From Lamellibrachia columna (lineage: Eukaryota > Annelida > Polychaeta > Sabellida > Siboglinidae): a stretch of 64,000 nucleotides of DNA. The translations under genes were made by a program, and so were the position numbers. The stretch lies in assembly GCA_963662155.1 (NCBI GenBank), contig OY759271.1:15909084-15973083 (forward strand), in the 5' to 3' direction. The notes beneath the pieces were generated by a model that made no database searches, was not told the origin of the DNA, and saw nothing but the letters and a program-made list of their open reading frames with translations. Of this stretch, positions 10,758-22,317 are shown piece by piece (within the stretch, counting starts at the first letter, position 1; each line of letters opens with the position of its first letter).

Positions 10758-12440
10758 ATCTGAGCATAGCAAGACAGATCAATTAAGAAACATTGAATCA
10801 TTTTGGCAGATGGAAAGAAAATTCACGTCGCAAAAATTGTCAGGATATAATCGGATTGATAAAACTAGTCTTACCATGAACGAAGCAATATAAAATGTAG
10901 GTACGTATGTCTACGGTGCAATCCATATATATTACTGTTGTAGCAAAACGTTTGATATATCATATTAGGTAAAATTGTATTTCTTTCACAGCAAAGTATT
11001 ATAGAAGATCTTATTGCAAAACGTCCGATAAGTGTTTTGCTTAGAACCGTTTCTCTTTGCATTAGATGTTATACAAATACAAGTCTTTCCAGACTTTTTC
11101 GTAATGGCAAGAATTCAACTCTTCGTAGGAATGCGTAAGACACTGATGACGAAGTTCGACCAAACCACACCATACTGTGCACACCAGCTACATACGAACC
11201 GAAAATATGATCACTGCATAAAGTAGGGGATAGACAACCGAGAACTGATCAACAAGAACAACTGAACGTCGAATCTTCTTTAATGTGTATTGCTTTACGG
11301 ACATATTATGTCGGTCGTTTTAACTCCGACCATTCTAATGAGAGGTTATTCAGCCATGTGAAATGCATCAATCCGAAATATATCCTCAAGTCTAGGCCAA
11401 ATTGGTCTAGGTACAGAAATAGGTAACTATTGAATGTTCCAGGTACGTCGATTTATTTTTGGCTACGTAGTTAGATCGCAGTCCGATCTGTGAATTATGA
11501 ATCGAACCGTGTAGTGTAGTGATTGATCACGTACGTTAATTGCATTTTATCTTGTGGAACAAGCGTACTTTGACGAAAGGCTAAGGTGGATTTGTCACCA
11601 TATATGCTAGCTAGGACGATCTGTGCTGCACGTGGACCACGTGCTGTAACTTGTTGCTTCGTCGTCATAGCACAAATGTGGAAGGATTCTAAACAACGGA
11701 GCAGATAAAACGTTAATTTCTAATTCCTGTTAATTTCCACATTCAACACGTGTCCCTAGCAATGCAACTGATGACGTCAGACGTGGCCAGATCTTTTGGG
11801 ACCAAATTCGTTTCGAAACATCTTTATAGCTGATGATAAAGAAATAAACATGTTTCTCAAAACAGTATTCCTCATAATGCGCCGAAGACAATCGTGTTAT
11901 GTGCAGGTCATCCCTTTGTGCAGAGCTGCTCGAAAAGAACACACTACGTCACGTATTTCATAGTTTAAGTAGTGTGATTGGTTGTCGATATATCGTTAGG
12001 CGACTCTGACGCTATGCACCAAAGTAGCTACACTAACACAATGAAAAATTTATGAGTACATGTGTAAGAAAAGTATGGAACACATTATCGGACAATCGGA
12101 AACGGGTCGGCGCACGGGACATTTCCGGAAGGCATAGTTAGTAAGCCGGAAGCGGGTTGGTGCGCAGGGAATTTGGGGAAAGGTCATAAGACGACTAATA
12201 AGCATTCCCTTGTTCAAATCTCTATTACTCTGATCACCGCATTGTTAGGCATTTTGTATTGAAGACTCTTCACGCTGGAGTTGGTCACTCATACCGCAAA
12301 CAGCATTTTGTGTTAATATACTGTCTTAGTCTGTCTTATACAGTCATTTCGTTATTTTTCCAACTGATAACTCGACGCTAACTGTAACAATGTCAATTAT
12401 CTGTAACGACCAATCGAACAATCTTCCAGCCTCGAGGGTC
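10758..12440. other. Upstream of the neuropeptide exon, no supported gene
   Basis: No further exon of the neuropeptide gene and no other gene is recognised. Short CRE-like words occur (tgacgtca at 11772-11779). A 5' non-coding exon and promoter of the minus-strand neuropeptide gene could lie here but cannot be placed. Confidence 0.25.
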
Positions 12441-12446
12441 CTACGA

Positions 12447-12520
12447 CGGTGCACTATCTGATCACAGCGTGAGTCTGTCGTCGGTGCACTATCTGATCAC
12501 AGCGTGAGTCTGTCGTCGGT
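12447..12520. repeat. 35-bp tandem duplication
   Basis: The segment cggtgcactatctgatcaca gcgtgagtctgtcgt occurs at 12447 and again at 12482 (35-bp period), with a third unit beginning cggtgca and then lost. Confidence 0.85.
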
Positions 12521-12911
12521 GCAAACCGATCGATGGTTACTTGAGGGATTCGTTCCAGCCACAGCTGTCTGCTTCGGGTGGCGCTTCACAGTGCGCAGGA
12601 CCGGGGGACTTGCTGTAGCGCCTCTGGTATCGACGGCACAGGAAGTGGCTTTGTTTTCACAACATGGACACGGTGGATATATATATTGACAACATCACAT
12701 TTAGTAATTATTTTTCTCACTGCAGGTAGAATTATATTCTATATGATATTTATATGTCTACACACTAGAATCAATTACTGGTCACTGCGGCCATTCAGGA
12801 AGTGACACAGGCGTCACTGATCCCATAAAAATCATAATATTTAGAGCCACACCTTTAATAATAAACAACTCCTCTTTGGATACAACTCATATGTTCCTAT
12901 GTATAAGGGAA

Positions 12912-12968
12912 GGTGGGGCATGTTCGCACACTGAGGCATGTTCGCACACTGAGGCATGTTCGCACACC
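12912..12968. repeat. 18-bp tandem repeat, 3 units
   Basis: Three copies of ggcatgttcgcacactga. The period is a multiple of three, so an overlapping minus-strand frame shows a repeated hexapeptide (CANMPQ). This is a property of the repeat, not evidence of a gene. Related words (catgttcgcac, tgtgcggacatgcccca) recur at 13510-13525, 14030-14045 and 14260-14275, so the unit is part of a locally dispersed motif. Confidence 0.85.
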
Positions 12969-13011
12969 TCACTATTGACGAAACCGCGTAGTATTTGGTT
13001 TTAAGACATAG

Positions 13012-13255
13012 AACAGTTACAGTAGCATCTAACTCAGTTACAGTAGCATCTAACTCAGTTACACTAGCATCTAACTCATACATCGAACAGTTACAGTAGC
13101 ATCTAACTCATACATCGAACAGTTACACTAGCATCTAACTCATACATCGAACAGTTACACTAGCATCTAACTCATACATCGAACAGTTACAGTAGCATCT
13201 AACTCATACATCGAATAGTTACAGTAGCATCTAACTCATACATCAAACAGTTGAA
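13012..13255. repeat. Mixed 21-bp / 32-bp minisatellite
   Basis: The core gttacagtagcatctaactc repeats first at 21-bp spacing (13017, 13038, 13059). It then repeats at 32-bp spacing (13091, 13123, 13155, 13187, 13219), where each unit carries an extra 11-bp block, atacatcgaac. The second type is therefore the first plus an 11-bp spacer. Cores alternate between cagtag and cactag. Confidence 0.95.
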
Positions 13256-14670
13256 CCCTTGAATTGAACTCCTTTGCGTCGGTAAGAAATTATAAACAAA
13301 ACAGTTTTCGCAGAATCTCATGTAATTGTATGCATATCTTGCCATGTAGCTCACACCTACAATAACATATGCATATCGGTGTGCTTGTGCAGTTTTTGAA
13401 TGTGTGTTATTATTTTTGTCGTTGCGCAAATAAAGTTCACCGCTATAGACCGCGTGTGTGAGACAATTTTCAATCTTCTCCCGGTCGTTTGGGGCCTATC
13501 CGCCTAGGCGTGTGCGGGTATGCCCCAGTGCAGTAATTTCGCTGACATAATGTGGCGGCATGATGTAGATGTTATTATAATTTATATTTAATTTGGCTTG
13601 CCCGTTTGTGTACGGATGTATTAGTCATTATGTGATATACGCCTTAGGCCTATGGGTATATTCAACAGCTAACCCACGTAACATTATGGAGGGAGTGTGG
13701 CAGTGGAAGGTTTGTCGTAAATTGGTGTGCGGTGGCAGGTGTTAAAGACAATGACATTGTGACATTGGTCAATGTATCCTGAAGTGTATAATGATAATGT
13801 TGTTTTTATTTTGTGTTCTTTTTGTTTTCTTAGTCGCATGGCTTTCCGTGTGCGTTTTAGTTGAGACAGACCAATATCTCGCATTTCACCAGACATTGTG
13901 GACGCAATTGACCCCAATTACCTAGCAAGACACGTGGTGTTCTGCAGCCTGAAATTCACCATTGCAATTCGTATTCTGCTCTGTAACAAAGGCCTGATAT
14001 ACACGAGGCATGGACGCACAATACCCTGGGGCATATCCGCACACCAGTGATCAATACATGCACTAAACTACTAAATATACAGATTAGCAAGGCGATATTT
14101 TACCCTTCTGGCAAAAACAGTTCACTAGTTATGACATGGTATATATTTGGTGTGCGGCAATGACGTATCTAGAATCTCCCAAAGGGGAGGCCAATATATG
14201 GACAAAATAAAAAAACAGCTAAAAGGGAATGCCCCAATCCCCCTAAATACGCCAGTGGTGTGCGGACATGCCCCACCTTCCTCTATTATTCTGAAGCTAC
14301 AGGAACCTCCACTTAGAACTTTAGACATTACAAGTCCACTGTCTCTTCTCCGTGGTGTATGATACAACAAAAATACTAAAAACGTGAGGTTTGATGAGAA
14401 GACAGCTGTGTTAACGTTTCAGAGCAATCCGTTGAGAGGAAGAGACCGCTCACACAACCCAAAGTATACCATTATACATTTATACAAATGTAACCCAAAA
14501 ATGTCAGTATCTATATATAATGCAATATCTCGAAAACTACTGAACTGATTTTCATACAGTTATCACTGTGACCTATACATCAGACGATACGGTTTATTCC
14601 CTGAAAAATGTAGCTCAATTTGCATAATTTTAGCTAAAACATTGACTTCGCTGACTCGTTACTTTAACTC
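13256..14670. other. Intergenic region, no supported gene
   Basis: No gene recognised. Shadow ORFs of 76-81 codons overlap the repeats or are of chance character. 13480-13530 and 14000-14060 contain scattered copies of the gcggac/tatgcccca words also seen near 12.9 kb and 14.26 kb. Confidence 0.3.
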
Positions 14671-14750
14671 ATCACTGCCTACCATGTGCGGCCAATATCA
14701 GTAGCAGGATCACTGCCTACCACGTGCGGCCAATATCAGTAGCAGGATCA
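14671..14750. repeat. 38-bp tandem duplication
   Basis: The segment atcactgcctaccatgtgcg gccaatatcagtagcagg occurs at 14671 and again at 14709 with one T/C change; a third truncated start (atcattgcc) follows. Confidence 0.85.
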
Positions 14751-15284
14751 TTGCCACACGTGCCGGAGGCATAGAGAATGTCGCAGTAATTAACAACACA
14801 ATTAAACTATGGATTTTGTATTGATAATTTGGCACTACTTATAACAGTTGACTTCTGATCGATAGATTTATGAATACATTTAATGAATCTTTGCTTTATA
14901 CTGACCTTTAGTGACAAATAATCTGATAGCAACGAGATAATATCGCAGTGGTGATAGCCCGCATACTTTTCTAAGTGATTTGCGTCATGCACATTCATAC
15001 TGCGAACACTTTTCTTTTATTGGAATTATGATGGATATTCGATATGCGGAAGTTCGAGTTAACGAAGTTATCAGGTAGACCGGAAATTTCCCATGTTCAC
15101 ATGTGATGAAATTAATGATCTTTTTGTTTCTATGCCGTGCAGCTGAGACACAGCCGTTTCACTAAATGCCAGGCACGCATGACCTTCACGACTCGAATCG
15201 CTCTATTACATGCGACAAGAAAAGCAAGCAAAAATAAAACTCACTTTAACAAGAGTTAACACGATTGCTATCCAAGGTAAAAGC

Positions 15285-15766
15285 CCAGATTGCAAGTGGA
15301 CAAGGAAGCCATTGGCTTATCGAGAGTCCAACAATTTTTCATCTACGTGTAACCCGCCCTCCTGGGATATTTGTCAATGTTGTTTTTAAACATATTCACG
15401 TTGCTAACATTTACACAATCTGTAGATGATTTGTTCGATCAATTGATTTATTTTCCTTTGTGAGAATGCGTACTTTCTGATATCCAGTCAATACTGATCC
15501 TTCACTTGGGACACCTCGTGTGCTCTAGTTCTTTCTTTTCTTTCTTTCTTTTTTCTTTCTTTCTTTCTCGTTTCTTTCCTAAGTGAGAAAAAAATATTTC
15601 TATCAATATTTTCATACCTATCCAATTTCCTAAAAACTTCGATTTGATCTCCTCATAACCTCCTTGTCTCCAGGGTTGTTAAACCACTTTCTTTAGGGTG
15701 TTCTTCATTACCAAGGTCTATAATTTCTGGAATCATTTTAGTTGCTCTCCTCTGTATTCAGTTCAA
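15285..15766 (-). mobile_element. LINE-A 3' half (split copy, part 2)
   Basis: The plus strand begins ttgcaagtggacaaggaagc cattggcttatcgagagtcc, the reverse complement of the LINE-A 3' tail. It continues through the reverse complement of the C-terminal codons to ggaatcattttagttgctct cctctgtattc (the RRATKMIPE region). A TTTC/CTTT-rich microsatellite at 15530-15580 has expanded within it. It joins the 5' portion at 16187-16520 across an insertion. Confidence 0.8.
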
Positions 15767-16186
15767 TACAATTCTTTAATTCAGACACAAATACACATAT
15801 AATGATACATATATAGGTCCATACACGACAGCTAACAAAATAATGTAAAACCACAGGTGAAACATAAAACATACGTGATTACACAAGGCCATTATGTATA
15901 TAAAGTGACTTTACCCATTGTCTCCTTGTCCTTGATTTCCATCTGATATCAGTACCAAGTACCGCAATTATCAGCGTGTTTCTAGTTTGATCTAAACGTG
16001 ACATGAATTTATATACAAGGTTTGTTATGACTTCTTTACAGTCAGGAATCTACACTGTTTGGGTAGTCATCTAACCACATATGACCCAGCTATTTTACAC
16101 TTTTCACTTCTTTAATGTCCTCTCCATTTAACTTAAATGCAAGGTGACATACATTTTTGATATGCTTTGCTCTACTTATTCGTTCA
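15767..16186. mobile_element. About 420-bp unidentified insertion inside LINE-A
   Basis: LINE-A text breaks off at tctgtattcagttcaat and resumes at ttattcgttcaagcgtat. Both sides carry a version of tattc(a)gttcaa, which looks like an 11-12 bp target site duplication. The inserted DNA has no domain I can name. On the minus strand it reads like a retrotranscript 3' end, running into gaattaaagaattgt. It is the only explanation I see for the split of an otherwise collinear LINE. Confidence 0.5.
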
Positions 16187-16520
16187 AGCGTATCTATATC
16201 CGTCTTACGATATAGTCTCCAAGCTTGCATACAGTATTCTAAATGAGGCCTAACTATTGCTTTATACAGAGGTATAATTAATTCTTTTTTCTTATATGAT
16301 ATATTTCTCTTAATCAACCCACGAATTTGATTACCATTTGAACCTGTAAAACTGCACTGCTCTGAAACTTTCATATCTGCACTTATTGTAACTCCTAAGT
16401 CCTTTTCTTTTATGGTAGTACATAGAACAGTATCTCCCATTTTATTATTTATATCCAAGTTCCCGTGTCCTGCGAGTAGACATTTGCATTTCTCAAAATT
16501 TAATAACATCTGCCATTTTC
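16187..16520 (-). mobile_element. LINE-A reverse transcriptase fragment (split copy, part 1)
   Basis: The minus strand reads MLLNFEKCKCLLAGHGNLDI, then [20 protein letters not shown] and [20 protein letters not shown], then KTDIDTLER. This is the region after the FADD motif of the LINE-A reverse transcriptase. It stops where the 15767-16186 insertion begins and resumes in the expected order beyond it. Confidence 0.85.
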
Positions 16521-17732
16521 AGACCATCTAACTATAATCGAGCTAGCGTATGTTTGTATGTTAATGTTAACGCCTTTATTTTTTTTAGAAATACCCCGTA
16601 TATCAAGGGTTCTTGGTGGTTTTTAAGATCTGAACGGTTTATATTATGTAAAACGTTAACTTCCAACAATCGCAGAAACACGCGAGCACGCTGCGAATAC
16701 TTCGCTATAAGTAAACCGTTTGAGAGCACGTAGCGCCATCTGGCGGTTTATTTTAATTATAGTAGAAAACACGCGTAGCACTTGTACATAACATCGACTA
16801 GGTAGCTTGGTGTGTATATCCCGTCTTTGAGATGGGTATTTTGATAGTTTTACTAATTCGTATAGATCGTTTTGTATCACGCACACATTTCAAAGGGTCG
16901 TCCCGGTATTGCTGCATCGGACACAGGGAAACGTGTTGCATCAAGCAACAGCTTTTATCAACTAGAAGTTAAGGAAACGTAATGCCATCGACGGTTCGAC
17001 GCTTACGTTAACCCTAATTTTTCTTTTTTAAACCGATTTATATGGACCACACCTAAAACGTGCTGAAGTTTCAACCCGATCTAATTTTGCAACTTTGAGA
17101 ATCGATTATCTTTAAAATGCGCTATACAACACGGCTGTGCGCGACACAACCCCTACATTATTGTTGTAGTTGAAAGGGAAAACAAAATCATGGTTTTTGG
17201 CCTATGCTCCTAAAAGAGTTATTAAGATGTAACCATTTGCAATTACAATTTAGAATATCACGCCGGTGGTTTACTAGAAAAACCTTGCTGAACACACTTC
17301 ATCTTAATGTCGTGGGCTGCGCCATACTGTTCGATAACCCTACTTCACGAGTGTCATAATTTAGCGAAATTCGTTCTTCATATGAAAATGTATTCGCATA
17401 CACCTATTCCTTGACAATGGGATATGGCCATGCTGTTTGCCCCCAAAATCAACTTATGCAACATATGTTGGCATTTGTTTACTAAACAATGGTCCTCAAT
17501 CTGATAAAATAGCACGTTCGTTTGAGACTTTGCGTTGGTTATGTGTATGCTGGCCTCACCCAATACGTCACAATCAGTCTAGGTTACCCGATTTTCATAG
17601 AACTGCGAATGCACTTATCGGTCGAGCTGGTTAACATGGCAGTCCTCAGTCAACCGGAGAAATGACCGGAATCTCCCACGTTTAGAACGCATTATGAGTG
17701 AACCACTGACGTGATGTTCTTGATTCGTAGAT
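16521..17732. other. Intergenic region, no supported gene
   Basis: No recognisable gene. 16715-16750 contains tagcgccatctggcggttta, a short palindromic word common at MITE ends. The remaining ORFs are short and overlap on both strands. Confidence 0.3.
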
Positions 17733-17812
17733 GAACATTGTTGGACTCTCGATAAGCCAATGGCTTCCTTGTCCACTTGCCATCTGGGCCTTTGGCTTGG
17801 ATGCCAAATCTT
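17733..17812 (+). mobile_element. Solo LINE-A 3' tail
   Basis: About 80 bp of the LINE-A 3' tail alone (ggactctcgataagccaatg gcttccttgtccacttgcca tctgggcctttggcttggat), with no coding part, so it is an extreme 5' truncation. It is among the best preserved versions of the terminal hairpin region of subfamily A1. Confidence 0.85.
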
Positions 17813-18475
17813 ATTACATTTTTATTATAGTTGCACATGGTTAGTTTTTATTATCTCTTCTAGGTGCATAGCCCCAAAACCATGGCTTTTGTTTCGCTTT
17901 AATTACCGCCCATTATATGTCGAGTCGGATATATTGTTTTTTTCTAAACAAATAAAGTTCGGGTTGTATCGTGCCTATCTGCGCGATACAATCCAAATTT
18001 ACCCTATTGATAATCGGGCCTCATTTCTCTGACGCTTGGTGACGTTTAGTTGAGAGGTTCGACTTCAAGGCTTTAACCTACAGCTATATGTTTTATTGTG
18101 TGAGAACCATCTACCATAAAGTTTAGTAAACTAAATAACACATAAACATGTGTCGATTTATTTGTCATAACTTGCATGTATGGCATGTCAAGTATATGAG
18201 ACATCTGAAACGTCATTAATCATGTTTTTTATTTAACTTGTTTAATTAAGCACTTAATGCGCCCTTTTTCAAAAACAAATTCTACAATGATACAGGTTAA
18301 GTTAGTTGGTAATGTCAATATTCCAGTATATGGGTGCGAAAGACTATCACCACTGAAAAATCCAGGCGTTGCTATCACCACATCTCTTGTGCATTCAATT
18401 TACTTACCACAGCACCAACCAAGAAGTCCTTGACCTCGTCGAACAATCCATTGGAACACTTTTGACTGTGGTTAG
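17813..18475. other. Intergenic region, no supported gene
   Basis: AT-rich, with no recognisable gene, clear repeat structure or RNA gene. A 90-codon plus-strand frame at 17760-18032 begins inside the LINE tail and has chance character. Confidence 0.25.
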
Positions 18476-18610
18476 AAGACGCAAAATGTAATGGTTTGGT
18501 CATGTTATGAGATCGAAGCAATTCAGCAAGGCACGGAGGACAAAGAAGATGCACATAGAAGAAGAGCTGGGTCGGCAATATCAAGGAGTGGTTCTTCTAG
18601 CGAGTTCGAT
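18476..18610 (+). mobile_element. Possible RTE-like LINE 3' remnant
   Basis: Plus-strand frames read MVWSCYEIEAIQQ / MRSKQFSKARRTKKMHIEEE LGRQYQG. This resembles the 'WFGHVxRSKxxSK...RRRGR' tail that follows the reverse transcriptase of RTE-type LINEs. It is broken by a frameshift and only about 130 bp is recognisable. Confidence 0.3.
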
Positions 18611-18999
18611 AAATCATATATTCTTCTTCAATTTGCACGTCCTGTTCAGGACGTCGCTGCCCAATTCTTTTTCCGGAATCGATGACTTTCTCCAACTATT
18701 CTACCAGCTGCTGTCGCCGTTCCGAAGACATCTTTGATGTACTTTTCTCATCTTTGTCGTGGCTTTCCTCTGCTTATTTACCACACCACTATTCCTTCCA
18801 GCGTTGTCTTTTCCAACCCATTGTGCTTCTTATTTCAGTTTTTGGCGTTTGGTGAAATTACACAATCAGTTTTGCTCTCTACGTGGTTCCACAATTGATT
18901 GTATAAGTGTTTCACATAATAAAGAATTGATTTTAATATATCATTTCCAAGCGGAACTTTAAACTGAACATAAATCGCAGCACCGCATACGACAACAAA

Positions 19000-19240
19000 A
19001 CTCATTGTGACGTCATATTCGACGTAAACACCCACCTAGTTTGCTGGTCAGATGTGAAAACCCCTCGAGTGTTGTGATGTATCCTCGGACTCCGACACAG
19101 TGACCACACGTCTGAACAGTACCCACTTATAAGGACAGGCCAGCGACAGGCTGCTTTCTTCCCGCGCCCACGTCCGCGCAAACTGACTCGCAGCGCGTTG
19201 ATTGGCCAGTCGTCATGCAGACGTCATATGAACAAAGCGG
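19000..19240 (+). promoter_or_regulatory. Promoter-like segment without an identified gene
   Basis: A locally GC-richer patch holds a CRE-like tgacgtca (19010-19017), a TATA-like cttataagga (near 19130), a CCAAT-type word in inverted form (gattggccag, 19200) and a second gacgtcat. The words are suggestive only. No open reading frame worth naming follows, so this is a weak call. Confidence 0.2.
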
Positions 19241-20309
19241 CAACATTGAAACCTGAACGTCTAATGGTGCTATACCGACGGACTGCGAGTTATTTCTGCG
19301 AACGTGCGTCAGTCAATTTCGGGTGCGTGGCTACGGAGAAGGGTCATAATCATGGGTTTAAACACATGTTAACGTACTAAATTCGTGTCCAAATTATCGA
19401 GCAGAAGAATTCTACATTAGTGTAAAGTAATTTAGAAGCGGGGGTGGACTCTAAAACATAACGCGCTTCGGAAGTTGCTTGTCGATATATGCACCCGTTA
19501 ATAGCGTGACGCACCCCACGACCCCCGGGAAATGTGCGTCACGGGTCCGTCATGCCCATAGGAATAATTACGCAGCAATTCGTCAAATTCCAACTTAGGT
19601 GGGTCACAGATATGTACGATGGGTGCGTTAAGGTCCATTGTATTTATTAAAAGTATGATAAAAAAAGCAAAATTATTAAGCGATAATATTAAGAAAGTAT
19701 TGAGCTTTTTTCGCGACCTAATTATAATATCAGGAGCTTTCGCGAACGTCTTGACATTCGGCACCAAATGGGAGACACACAGGAAGTGACACGAAAAGAT
19801 ACACAACTATGCAGTTAACTAGCCAAATAAGATAATATGCACAGCCGTAGGCGTACACCCTTATCTAGATGTAAGTCATTAATAATAATGTCAAAAGCAC
19901 CATAAGACTCAATAAAACCCACCCATTCTTTGACAGGGAGCCTGGCGTACGTACACCACAGAGATATTGGAACATTTCGGCTCATTACGACCACTTACGA
20001 GACTGACCGTTGCTTTGTAAGATTATACTAGTGTCTCAACCTTGCCACTTTCATCGAACCAACAGCCACTGGTGTATGATGACAGCTGGCATGCGACGAG
20101 ATAATCGTCTTTGGAATTCCCTGAATTGCGCATATTTTATTTATTTTTGACTGCTGATTTTCTCAGATTCACCTACTACGGTAATGTTGTCACGAGTTGC
20201 TCGTTCTCCTTGATAGTAATCATCTGTGCGCCCTGAATACAACTATATAAGCCTCTTTGTAAAAGCTACTTCCGGCGACTGTGATTAGTGAATCCAACGG
20301 CAGCCATTT
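19241..20309. other. Intergenic region, no supported gene
   Basis: Only short frames (102 codons minus at 19498-19806), with no recognised domain. No repeats of note. Confidence 0.25.
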
Positions 20310-20840
20310 TGGCGCATCAAGTATTCTTCTTCCTCTGTAGTCACAACCTTGATTAGGCTGTTGGCGTCTCCTTGCAATCTATCTAACCACTTTGAGTCCA
20401 CCATCTGTCCAATGCTTGATGATGTCAATCATCCTATTTGTTCTGCCTCTTCGGTTTCTTCCTAGTAGTGTTCCATTTATGCTGGTAAGTATCAGACAAC
20501 CTGGTCTTCTTTTCCAATGACCGTGATTAGCCAGCTTTCTCCTCTTAATAAAACGTAACAGAGATTCTTTCGCGCCATACCCACATCTCGATTGCGTGTA
20601 CTTTCGTTTTTCGTCTTCTTTCTTAAATGTCCACCACTCACTGCCACACTAAACAACTCTCCAGACAAGGGAGCACACGAATCTCTTCTTCAAACGTATA
20701 CTTATGTCATCGTCTTTCCACGTGTTAGCAAGACCACATGTAATGCATCTCCCTGTAGCCAGCCCGGCTGTAATTTCTTCTATCTGTTCCATTCAGAACC
20801 ATCACATTTGTCTTCGCTGCATTGATTTTCAGACTGAAAC
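20310..20840 (-). mobile_element. Decayed RTE-like LINE, C-terminal region
   Basis: Minus-strand frames yield AIEMWVWRERIS, KKTRLSDTYQHKWNTTRKKP KRQNR and DIIKHWTDGG-like text. This is the order of the LINE region 'A(F)EMWxWRRxxx...KR.RGRP...DNIxxWTGL' found after the reverse transcriptase. Stops and frameshifts are frequent. A short related piece occurs at 60440-60530. Confidence 0.45.
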
Positions 20841-20884
20841 TCTCGCTGTGTCTTTTCATTGCACTTGCTAGTTTTTTCCCGATT

Positions 20885-21100
20885 CAAGTCCCAAGTCACC
20901 AGGGTTTTTTTTTGCGAGAATTTTTATTTAGCTGCGGGAAATTTAGTCGGATGCTGTCCCGCTACAGCATGGCCTCGTTTTCAAACTGGCAAGTCAAGTC
21001 ACAAGCAATAATGTAAACAAAGTAAAAGTCAAGTTTCGAATCATCTCTCTGAATTCCAAATCAAGTCGCAAGTCATGAACATGGGCGATTCGAGTCAGCA
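20885..21100. mobile_element. caagtc-rich MITE-like repeat
   Basis: The segment is built from repeated caagtc words (attcaagtcccaagtcacca near the start; aagtcaagtcacaagc; aatcaagtcgcaagtcatga acatgggcgattcgagtc near the end). Sequences of this style (gattcaagtc...aagtcatgaac) are common non-autonomous elements in animal genomes. No terminal inverted repeat could be fixed. Confidence 0.45.
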
Positions 21101-21424
21101 AGAGTGGTTGGTGCACACAGAAAACATTGGTGAAACGATGATGGATGACATTAGAGAGCAAAAGATTACGAAGAAACTCATTTGAAATTTTAGTATTTGG
21201 AATGAAGATGAAACTATTGATAGAAGTAAGTTATTCAAGCTTAAGGAAAGAATTACTAGAGGGTACGAATGAGTTATAGTAAACATACAACGCAGATTGG
21301 ATCAATATAGTTATAAAGTTAACAAGCTGTTTGCTGACCGCAATTTAACGGTTCAAAGACAGCATTATATTTATTGTTATCGTCACATCATCGTTATCTA
21401 GTATAAATTGCATTCCCTATATCA

Positions 21425-21640
21425 TCTTGACCGCCCAAATGTGTTTTTAGTGAACCGCAATGTTAAAATATATAATTTGATTGTGATCTTATATTATCCT
21501 GACCGCCCAAATGTGTTTTAGTGAACCGCAATGTTAAAATATATAATTTGATTGTGATCTTATATTATCCTGACCGCCCAAATGTGTTTTAGTGAACCGC
21601 AATGTTAAAATGTATAATTTGATTGTGATCTATCACAATG
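21425..21640. repeat. 71-72 bp tandem repeat, 3 units
   Basis: The phrase gaccgcccaaatgtgttttt agtgaaccgcaatgttaaaa occurs at 21429, 21501 and 21572. Units two and three are virtually identical, including the linker tataatttgattgtgatctt atattatcc. Unit one differs by an extra t and a diverged linker. Confidence 0.95.
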
Positions 21641-21749
21641 CTACAACATGACTTTGCGAAAAAAAAGACCACAGGTTGAACCTATAATTAAAAAAAAATT
21701 TTAAACAACTGCCAATAATAATTATGACAGAGGCCGGGCACTTACAAAT

Positions 21750-21812
21750 GAAACATTTTGGACTGTCAATAAACCAATGGCGTCTTTGTTCACCAGCCTT
21801 CTGACGATTGTT
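21750..21812 (+). mobile_element. Diverged LINE-A 3' tail
   Basis: The text ttttggactgtcaataaacc aatggcgtctttgttcacca gccttctgacgattgtta parallels the LINE-A tail word for word, with many substitutions, and is probably an old copy. Confidence 0.45.
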
Positions 21813-22047
21813 ACTACATATTTTAGGTGGGAGTTTTGTTAAATTGTGTTAAATGTGTGGGAATTTCTGGACTGTTGCTGATATCAAACAAAGAACCAGA
21901 ACTGTGTCGGAAGTAATGTGCAGCATTTGGTAATTACGTTTTCCACAAACGACCCACAGAAATAGATTGTTCTGAGAATAGAAGGAACATTGAAGGTGAC
22001 CTTGGAAACGAAGGTCATATAAAATAATAGATGACGCACCAGGCTCT

Positions 22048-22317
22048 GTGATGGACTGTAGTTGGACGGAGCGAAGACAGCGGGTAGATTTAATGAAGCC
22101 GCGTAGTGAGAACGTGTCGCATTATCTCGATCCATTGTCAAAGAAAATATATCGCTTCCTGAGTCCTGACCTACTAAGTAATGAGATCCGACAAGCCGGG
22201 CAAGATCCTAGTGACGAGAAATCCAATCAGCAAGTAGTCGCCATAGAACAGGTTATTCGAATAGGTATTGCTGGCAGTGCTCGCTTGAGTGCGAATCCAT
22301 TTTGGTTGATCCACTAA
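22048..22317 (+). CDS. Unrecognised 89-codon open frame
   Basis: An open frame with a protein-like composition (MKPRSENVSHYLDPLSKKIY, RFLSPDLLSNEIRQAGQDPS, VVAIEQVIRIGIAGSARLSA). No family is recognised, and no signal peptide or membrane span is evident. It has no clear splice partners and could be a retroelement fragment or a chance frame. Confidence 0.2.
   Translation: MMDCSWTERRQRVDLMKPRSENVSHYLDPLSKKIYRFLSPDLLSNEIRQAGQDPSDEKSNQQVVAIEQVIRIGIAGSARLSANPFWLIH

Noticed and set aside
22048..22317. Confident call of a new gene for the 89-codon ORF
   Set aside because: No homology recognised and no splice context; kept only as a low-confidence open frame.
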